The notes under the pieces are model-generated. The model did not search any database, was not told the origin of the DNA, and was given only the letters and a program-made list of their open reading frames with translations. Made by a program: the position numbers and the translations under genes. A DNA stretch of 7,632 nucleotides from Gammaproteobacteria bacterium (GTDB taxonomy: Bacteria > Pseudomonadota > Gammaproteobacteria > Pseudomonadales > Azotimanducaceae), in assembly GCA_003228415.1 (NCBI GenBank), contig QIDL01000126.1, positions 1 through 7,632 on the forward strand, given 5' to 3'. This document shows, one piece after another, positions 6,580 to 7,632 of the stretch (positions within the stretch are counted from its first letter, which is position 1; each line of letters begins with the position of its first letter).

Positions 6580-7468
6580 TCGAAGTGGTGCGCCGGGTGT
6601 CCGCGACCCATTGACCGTTGCCATTGCCTGGATCCTGCTCGCTTATGTTGCGGCGATGGCTGTCGCAGCGCTGGCCCTCAATCTCAGTGCGTTTCAGCCT
6701 CTAGTTGCCACTCTGTGGGCCGATCTGTTGGCCACTGGCGCCATCTTCCTTTTCAGCGTTCTCTTCAGAAATTCCAGCTTCTACGATCCCTACTGGAGTG
6801 TCGCCCCGCCGCTCATCTTCGGCTACTGGATCTGGTTGTTTGCCACCGGGATCAATCTTCGAGTACTTGTCGTCGCTCTACTGGTGTCGGTCTGGGCAAT
6901 TCGTCTTACAGCAAACTGGGCACGCGGCTGGCAGGGTCTCGGTCACGCCGACTGGCGCTATGTCCAGTTGCAGACAAAGCTGCGAACTTTCTACTGGCCG
7001 GTGAGCCTGCTCGGTGTACATCTGCTGCCAACGCTCATCGTTTTTGGCGGATGCCTGCCGCTCTATCAGGTTGCGTGGAGTACCGAACCCTTGAGTGGCT
7101 GGGATGCGCTGGGACTATTGATCGGTGTCGGCGCGGTCTGGCTCGAAAGGCGGGCAGATCTCGATCTCGCGTCCTTTCGGAATTCACGAGCGAACAGCGC
7201 GCAGGTGCTGGCACTGGGAGTGTGGGCGTGGTGCCGGCATCCGAACTATCTCGGCGAGATCGGTTTCTGGCTGGCGTTGGCCTGCTTCGGACTCGGTGCG
7301 AACTCCCACGCCATCTGGCCACTCATGGGGATCACCGCTGTGGTGATACTGTTTCTCACGGTGAGCATTCCCATGATCGAGCGCAAACTCGAGCAAGACA
7401 AGGGTGCCTACGAATCCTATAAGAGGCAGACCCCAATGCTCATACCGCGCCCATCCTTCAGGCGCTGA
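6572..7468 (+). CDS. DUF1295 integral membrane protein (steroid 5-alpha-reductase-like)
   Basis: A 298-residue polytopic membrane protein of the DUF1295 family, related to the C-terminal part of steroid 5-alpha reductases and isoprenylcysteine methyltransferases. Several hydrophobic segments are visible (about 16-37, 48-66, 78-110, 144-167, 180-191, 230-242 and 247-267). Family marks are NSSFYDPYWS (67-76), LTANWARGWQGLGHADWRY, WLERRADLDLASF, the cofactor-type motif CRHPNYLGE near 221-229, and IPMIERKLE with Y..YK..TP..IP at the C-terminus. Related enzymes use this last region for NADPH or S-adenosylmethionine, but no reaction is established for this family. The start is uncertain: the ATG at 6572 overlaps the dehydrogenase stop by 8 nt, while the ATG at 6560 adds four residues; neither has a clear ribosome site, which fits translational coupling. 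Confidence 0.88.
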   Translation: MADRSGAPGVRDPLTVAIAWILLAYVAAMAVAALALNLSAFQPLVATLWADLLATGAIFLFSVLFRNSSFYDPYWSVAPPLIFGYWIWLFATGINLRVLVVALLVSVWAIRLTANWARGWQGLGHADWRYVQLQTKLRTFYWPVSLLGVHLLPTLIVFGGCLPLYQVAWSTEPLSGWDALGLLIGVGAVWLERRADLDLASFRNSRANSAQVLALGVWAWCRHPNYLGEIGFWLALACFGLGANSHAIWPLMGITAVVILFLTVSIPMIERKLEQDKGAYESYKRQTPMLIPRPSFRR

Positions 7469-7568
7469 AAACTATTTCTTGGGGTACACTGGATGGGATC
7501 CTTTGACCACCCGGCTACATCGACAAACCGTGGCGTTCAAAAACCCGATGGATGAGGAATAGCCTTTC

Positions 7569-7632
7569 ATGCTCGCTGAAATGCCCATCACTCTCACCGT
7601 CAATGGTCTCATTCACAATCTCGAGCTGGACC
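7569..7632 (+). CDS. N-terminus of a probable [2Fe-2S] subunit of a molybdenum hydroxylase (partial)
   Basis: Only 21 codons are inside the window: MLAEMPITLTVNGLIHNLELD. The pattern ITLTVNGxxHxLELD is typical of the first beta strands of the small [2Fe-2S] subunit of xanthine-dehydrogenase, CoxS or isoquinoline-1-oxidoreductase type enzymes, which pass electrons from a molybdopterin subunit. The cysteine motifs that would prove this lie beyond the edge. The ATG at 7569 has GAGGAA (7554-7559) 9 nt upstream; an ATG at 7581 has none. It lies 100 nt after the DUF1295 gene, on the same strand. Confidence 0.6.
   Translation, partial: MLAEMPITLTVNGLIHNLELD

Noticed and set aside
7502..7531. A TTGACC sequence before the partial gene as a -35 element.
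   Set aside because: No acceptable -10 hexamer follows at 16-18 bp.

Overview
The window looks like chromosomal DNA from a Gram-negative bacterium, probably a proteobacterium; a gammaproteobacterium is a guess from gene style, not shown by any marker gene. Support comes from lipoprotein and Sec-type export signals on several genes, a PQQ dehydrogenase, a bactofilin, good Shine-Dalgarno sites and moderately high GC. UGA is the normal stop of at least five genes here, so the code is standard. I see no tRNA, rRNA, transposon, integrase or CRISPR.

The layout is two divergent gene sets around a control region at about 4490-4656. Leftwards (minus strand, in reading order) come an exported peroxiredoxin (4489-3971), an exported DUF547 protein (3833-3018), a penicillin-acylase-family Ntn hydrolase with a lipoprotein signal (2917-797) and a bactofilin (661-32). 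Rightwards (plus strand) come a lipoprotein-type PQQ-dependent dehydrogenase (4657-6579), an overlapping DUF1295 membrane protein (6572-7468) and the first 21 codons of a probable [2Fe-2S] subunit of a molybdenum hydroxylase (from 7569).

The most notable item is the peroxiredoxin. Its frame is open for 172 residues except for one UGA (4300-4298), which falls exactly at the peroxidatic cysteine of the PxxxTxxC motif (here PKAFTSG-UGA-TIEC). A short hairpin with a G in the second loop position begins 14 nt after the UGA, with its loop 21 nt after it, which fits the known bacterial SECIS pattern. I read this as a selenocysteine peroxiredoxin with a signal peptide, so an exported selenoenzyme. 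A gene finder would split it into two fragments or call it a pseudogene.

Most products are predicted to work in the envelope or periplasm: the peroxidase, the acylase, the DUF547 protein and the quinoprotein dehydrogenase. The bactofilin is a cytoplasmic or membrane-associated scaffold. The divergent peroxiredoxin/PQQ-dehydrogenase pair shares a 167-bp intergenic region with a near-perfect tandem 16-bp repeat and an overlapping inverted repeat, which suggests a common regulator. That link is inference.
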